Source: Streptomyces niveus
Lineage (GTDB): Bacteria > Actinomycetota > Actinomycetes > Streptomycetales > Streptomycetaceae
Assembly (NCBI RefSeq): GCF_001723055.1
Contig: NZ_MDCR01000028.1
Coordinates: 19,380-83,379, forward strand
DNA length: 64,000 nt
Direction of reading: 5' to 3'
Under the pieces are notes generated by a model. The model did no database searches. It was not told the origin of the DNA and saw only the letters and a program-made list of their open reading frames with translations. Below, in pieces: positions 60,881-64,000 of this stretch. Position 1 is the stretch's first letter; each line of letters opens with the position of its first letter. The position numbers and the translations under genes are program-made.

Positions 60881-61900
60881 TCAGGCGCCGGGACGGATCG
60901 GCGTCGGTTCCAGCACCACCTTGCCCATCGTGCCGCGCGTCTCCAACGCGCGGTGCGCGCCGGCCGCGTCGGCGAGCGGGAAGCGCTGTACGGCGGGGCG
61001 GAGACGGCCTGCCGCGGCCTCGGCCAGGGCACGGTCCTCCAGCGTGCGTACGGTGCCGCCCGCCTTCTGGATCATCACGGGACCCAGGACGCTCTCGGAG
61101 GTGATGCCGCGCGCCGCCTGCTCCTCCTCCGTGTAGCTCAGCGGCTCGCCGTCGTGGATGCCTTCGCCGGACCAGCCGAAGACGATGTGTCTGCCGCCCT
61201 TGCCGAGGAGGTCGACGGCGGCGCGGGCGGTGTCGCCGCCGACGGAGTCGAAGACGACGGTCGCGGGGCGGCCCGCGAGATGGGCCCGGACGGTCTCGGG
61301 CCAGTCGGGCAGCGTGTAGTCGACGGCGAGGTCGGCGCCGTTCTCGCTGACGCGCGCGACCTTGACGGGGCCGCCGGCGAGGCCGATGACGGTGGCGCCG
61401 GCGTTCTTCGCGTACTGGACGAGGAGGGTGCCGATGCCGCCGGCGGCGGCGGGGACGATCGCGACGTCCTCGGGGCCGAGGGTGGTGAACTGGAGGATGC
61501 CCATGGTGGTGCGGCCGGTGCCGATCATGGCGACGGCCTCGGCGGCGTCGAGGTTGCCGGGGATCTCGTGGAGCTTGGCGGCGTCGGCGACGGCGAGTTC
61601 CGCGTAACCGCCGGGGACCATGCCCAGGTGGGTGACGACCCGCTTGCCGAGCCAGCCGGGCTCGGTGCCCTCGCCGAGCGCGTCGACCGTGCCCGCGACC
61701 TCGCGGCCCGGGATGGTGGGCAGCTCGACAGGCTCCGGGTACGGGCCGGTCAGGCCCTCGCGCAGGGCGGTGTCGAGCAGGTGGACCCCGGCGGCGGCGA
61801 CGGCGATCCGGACCTGGCCGGGGCCGGGGACGGGGTCGTCGGTCCGCTCGTGGACCAGGTTCTCGGCGGGGCCGAAGGCGTGGAGGCGGATGGCGTGCAT
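60881..61900 (-). CDS. Zinc-free quinone oxidoreductase (NADPH:quinone reductase)
   Basis: A 339-residue MDR-family enzyme. The GroES-like N-domain has GQVRIAVAAAGVHLLDTALR, ELPTIPGREVAGTVDALGEG. The Rossmann motif is AAAGGIGTLLVQYAKNAGAT, and catalytic-zinc ligands are missing, as in quinone reductases. ATG 61900 has gaggga upstream. A SoxR-type operator with a 19-bp promoter spacer lies 44-65 bp upstream, so it is expected to be induced by redox-cycling compounds. From memory, S. coelicolor SoxR controls a quinone reductase of this type, SCO4266. Confidence 0.9.
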   Translation of the reverse strand: MHAIRLHAFGPAENLVHERTDDPVPGPGQVRIAVAAAGVHLLDTALREGLTGPYPEPVELPTIPGREVAGTVDALGEGTEPGWLGKRVVTHLGMVPGGYAELAVADAAKLHEIPGNLDAAEAVAMIGTGRTTMGILQFTTLGPEDVAIVPAAAGGIGTLLVQYAKNAGATVIGLAGGPVKVARVSENGADLAVDYTLPDWPETVRAHLAGRPATVVFDSVGGDTARAAVDLLGKGGRHIVFGWSGEGIHDGEPLSYTEEEQAARGITSESVLGPVMIQKAGGTVRTLEDRALAEAAAGRLRPAVQRFPLADAAGAHRALETRGTMGKVVLEPTPIRPGA

Positions 61901-61942
61901 GGCTGGCTCCCTCGTGGTGCGGCGGGTACGGGAGCCAGCCTC

Positions 61943-61968
61943 CGACCTCAAGCGGACTTGAGGTCAAG
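61943..61968 (-). promoter_or_regulatory. SoxR-type (MerR-family) operator and promoter of the quinone oxidoreductase
   Basis: gacctcaag (61944-61952) and cttgaggtc (61957-61965) form a perfect inverted repeat around cgga. On the minus strand ttgacc (-35, 61968-61963) and gaggct (-10) are spaced 19 bp, with the repeat in the spacer, the hallmark of MerR/SoxR-controlled promoters. It overlaps the last codons of the neighbouring flavoprotein gene. Confidence 0.85.
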
Positions 61969-63130
61969 CCGAGTGGCGGAGCCGTACGGCGTCGAGCCGG
62001 CGCACCGCGAGGGACGCGGCCTCGATGGCGCTGTTGAACGACACCTCGGACAGGACGCCCGGCGCGGCGACCTGGTCGCCGACGAGGTAGACGCCCTCGC
62101 CACGGTCGATACGCGGCCGGTCGCGCCAGGTGGTGCCAGGCCGGTCGACCGCTCCCGTACGGCCGACGGCGAGCGACTGGCGCCGCCACACCGCCCGTTC
62201 ACGCCAGTCGGGGAAGCCCAGGTCGAGCAGGGCCTCCGCGCGCGCGATGCCCACGGTCCCGGACTCTCCGGGACCGACCGGGAACTGGCCCTGGAGCAGT
62301 TGCTCCCCGGCCGGCGCGAGCGAGGGGTCGGCGGCGGTGAACCGTTCCAGCCAGCCAGGCGCGTCGAGGTCGCAGATGACGAACGGGTCGCCCCTGCGCG
62401 TGGTCAGCCCCAGGTCCAGCAGCGCGGTGCGCCCGCTCTCCCACCGCAGCGTGTCGTCACCGAGCAGCAGCCGCGCCGAGTCCAGCGACGTCGCGACGAT
62501 CACCGGCCCCTCCTCGGGAAGCGTGTCGACGCGGGCGACGGTCTCGACGCGTACGCCCAGATTCCAGGCCCGCGCGAGCAGCCGCTCGATGACCTGGCTC
62601 CAGCCGCCGACCGCGATGTGCGCCTCGGGCGGGACGGTGGCGGCCCGCCGGAGCCGTTCCTGGACGAAGGCGGCCGAGAGCGAGCCGGGGTCGTGGTGGA
62701 AGAGGGCGACGGCGGCGTAACGGGCGGCGGCGACGGCCGCGTCGTGGCCGTGCCGCGCGGTGGCCCAGGTGTGGAAGTCGATGTCCACGGGCGCCCGTTC
62801 GGCCCGGCTGCGGCTCGCCTTGAGCAGCCCGAAGGGCGGCGCCTTACGGAGGGCGCCGTCGCGGTGGAAGCGCAGCCGGGCGCCTTCGATGGCAGGTACG
62901 CGCGCCATCGGGCCGAGGAGATCGCGCTGCCTGAGCCAGGCCCAGTGCGGGCCGCGATGGTAGAAGACGTGCGGCCCCTCGTTGGCGCGGTACGGCCCCT
63001 CGGAGGTACGGGCCCGCCCGCCGAAGGTGTGGTGGGCCTCGAAGACGGTCACCCTGGCGCCCGACTCGGCAGCCGAGATGGCCGCGGTGAGTCCGGCGAA
63101 GCCGCCGCCGACGACGGTGATGTGGTCCAT
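61964..63130 (-). CDS. Phytoene-desaturase-like NAD(P)/FAD oxidoreductase
   Basis: A 388-residue flavoprotein. The FAD motif is HITVVGGGFAGLTAAISAAE at residues 3-22, with FEAHHTFGGRARTSEGPY as the GGR/phytoene-desaturase-type second block. The C-terminal FAD contact is GVYLVGDQVAAPGVLSEVSF. It resembles carotenoid desaturase and amine-oxidase-like NAD(P)-binding_8 proteins but is short and unassigned. ATG 63130 has aaggg upstream. Its stop codon lies within the SoxR operator of the next gene. Redox or secondary metabolism is likely; the substrate is unknown. Confidence 0.82.
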   Translation of the reverse strand: MDHITVVGGGFAGLTAAISAAESGARVTVFEAHHTFGGRARTSEGPYRANEGPHVFYHRGPHWAWLRQRDLLGPMARVPAIEGARLRFHRDGALRKAPPFGLLKASRSRAERAPVDIDFHTWATARHGHDAAVAAARYAAVALFHHDPGSLSAAFVQERLRRAATVPPEAHIAVGGWSQVIERLLARAWNLGVRVETVARVDTLPEEGPVIVATSLDSARLLLGDDTLRWESGRTALLDLGLTTRRGDPFVICDLDAPGWLERFTAADPSLAPAGEQLLQGQFPVGPGESGTVGIARAEALLDLGFPDWRERAVWRRQSLAVGRTGAVDRPGTTWRDRPRIDRGEGVYLVGDQVAAPGVLSEVSFNSAIEAASLAVRRLDAVRLRHSA

Positions 63131-63308
63131 GGCTGTTGCCCCTTCGCTTCGCTGTGTCTCGCTCGTGTCGCTCTGGTCGCTTGTCCCGCCCGTGCGCGGT
63201 CCCTGTGTGCGGTGGTCTCCGCGTAGTTGACTGAACAGGAGGGCGGTTTGTGACATCGCGGCGCTCGGATTCGGGGGCGTTGTCAGTGGCGTACGTCACG
63301 ATGGGGAC

Positions 63309-64000
63309 ATGGCTCGGAGGACGACGACAGGCAAGTCGGGAACGGCCCGCAGGAGTGCGGCGGCGCGGCGGCCGGAGGTGCGGCTGCCGCCGCTCGTGCC
63401 GTACGAGGGAGAGCTGGAGCCCGACGGGGATTACGACGGACAGGAGTTCGGCGGACTGGATCTGGCGGACCAGGAGGGGCCGGGGGCCCGGTTCATCGAC
63501 TGCGCGCTGCGCGAGTGCGGGCTGGACCGGACGGATCTGGGGCGGGCCCGCTTCATCGACTGCGTGATCGAGGGCATCCGGGGGGTGGGGACGGATCTCG
63601 GGGGCGCGTCGCTGCGCGACGTCGAGGTGGTGGACGCGCGGCTGGGCGGGGTGCAGCTGCACGGGGCGGTGTTCGAGCGGGTGCTGATCCGGGGCGGCAA
63701 GATCGACTATCTGAATCTGCGGAAGGCGAAGCTGAAGGACGTGGTGTTCGAGGGCTGTGTCCTCGCCGAACCGGACTTCGGGGGAGCGGAGCTGGAGCGC
63801 GTCGAGTTCCGTGACTGCGTCCTGAAGGAAGCGGATCTCAGCGGCGTACGGATGAAGGACGTCGACCTGCGGACCGTCGCCGAGCTGGGCATCGCGCGGG
63901 GGATCGACCGGCTGGCGGGGGCGGTGATCAGTACGGCGCAACTGCTCGATCTGGCACCGGCGTTCGCGGCGCAGATCGGTGTGCGGGTGGAGGACGGGCC
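63309..64000 (+). CDS. Pentapeptide-repeat protein (3' end outside window)
   Basis: An open frame from ATG 63309 runs off the right edge; 230 residues are seen. A basic leader (ARRTTTGKSGTARRSAAARR) precedes A(D/N)LXX-type repeats: FGGLDLADQ, ARFIDCALRE, CGLDRTDLGRARFIDCVIEG, TDLGGASLRDVEV and KAKLKDVVFEGC. Such right-handed quadrilateral helices mimic DNA in QnrB/MfpA-type proteins, but most have unknown roles. The frame ends in ISTAQLLDLAPAFAAQIGV. It is divergent from the flavoprotein gene over 178 bp. Confidence 0.82.
   Translation, partial: MARRTTTGKSGTARRSAAARRPEVRLPPLVPYEGELEPDGDYDGQEFGGLDLADQEGPGARFIDCALRECGLDRTDLGRARFIDCVIEGIRGVGTDLGGASLRDVEVVDARLGGVQLHGAVFERVLIRGGKIDYLNLRKAKLKDVVFEGCVLAEPDFGGAELERVEFRDCVLKEADLSGVRMKDVDLRTVAELGIARGIDRLAGAVISTAQLLDLAPAFAAQIGVRVEDG

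Overview
The window is typical Streptomyces chromosome. It has about 70% GC with strong third-position GC bias, GTG starts and 4-bp ATGA/GTGA overlaps. It also carries mshA (mycothiol synthesis), the divergent phoU / phoR-phoP arrangement, msiK, and the actinobacterial carD-ispD-ispF-cysS-rlmB order. From memory, the order of mshA, gpmA, phoU-phoR-phoP, carD and msiK matches the SCO4204 to SCO4240 region of S. coelicolor. No rRNA, CRISPR array, phage or complete insertion sequence is visible.

The left part (1-26.8 kb) looks like an accessory or detoxification region. In order it holds: an esterase end, acetyltransferases, a MarR/DHA2-exporter divergon, a TetR gene next to a HelD-type RNA-polymerase-remodelling helicase, a cytidine deaminase-like protein, and a polysaccharide deacetylase divergent from an epoxide hydrolase. 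Next come a DUF4037 protein and an NmrA-like reductase facing a broken ECF41/SigJ-type sigma factor. These are followed by methyltransferases, a slipin, an APH-type kinase, a thioredoxin-reductase-like flavoprotein between two XRE-cupin repressors, three MFS transporters, a TetX-like monooxygenase and a NarL/DesK-type two-component pair.

The middle (26.9-41.4 kb) starts with an unrecognised protein of striking internal periodicity. An XRE regulator / HbhA-like coiled-coil protein / DUF2516 membrane protein cluster follows, matching Rv0474-Rv0476 of M. tuberculosis in order. Then come a receiver-PP2C phosphatase, an NlpC/P60 cell-wall hydrolase, mshA with a YbjN gene, two Tat-exported proteins, an MFS transporter, gpmA and a 49-residue Cys-rich peptide gene.

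The right part (41.5-64 kb) is mostly conserved core: phoU facing phoR-phoP across a PHO box, an LpqE-position lipoprotein, carD, the MEP-pathway genes ispD-ispF, cysS, rlmB, a DoxX membrane protein, a sugar nucleotidyltransferase, msiK (the shared ATPase of sugar ABC importers) and tRNA-Thr(UGU). The last 7 kb holds a FAD oxidoreductase coupled to a rhomboid-like gene, an APH(6)-like kinase, a GNAT, a quinone oxidoreductase behind a SoxR-type operator, a phytoene-desaturase-like flavoprotein, and the start of a pentapeptide-repeat protein.

The observations most worth following up are: two copies of a short inverted-repeat element ending in CTAG; the TetR/HelD pair with a palindrome inside the helicase promoter; the deleted sigma-factor gene; the unrecognised Trp-octad/duplicated protein; the Cys-rich micropeptide; and a set of near-perfect operator palindromes.
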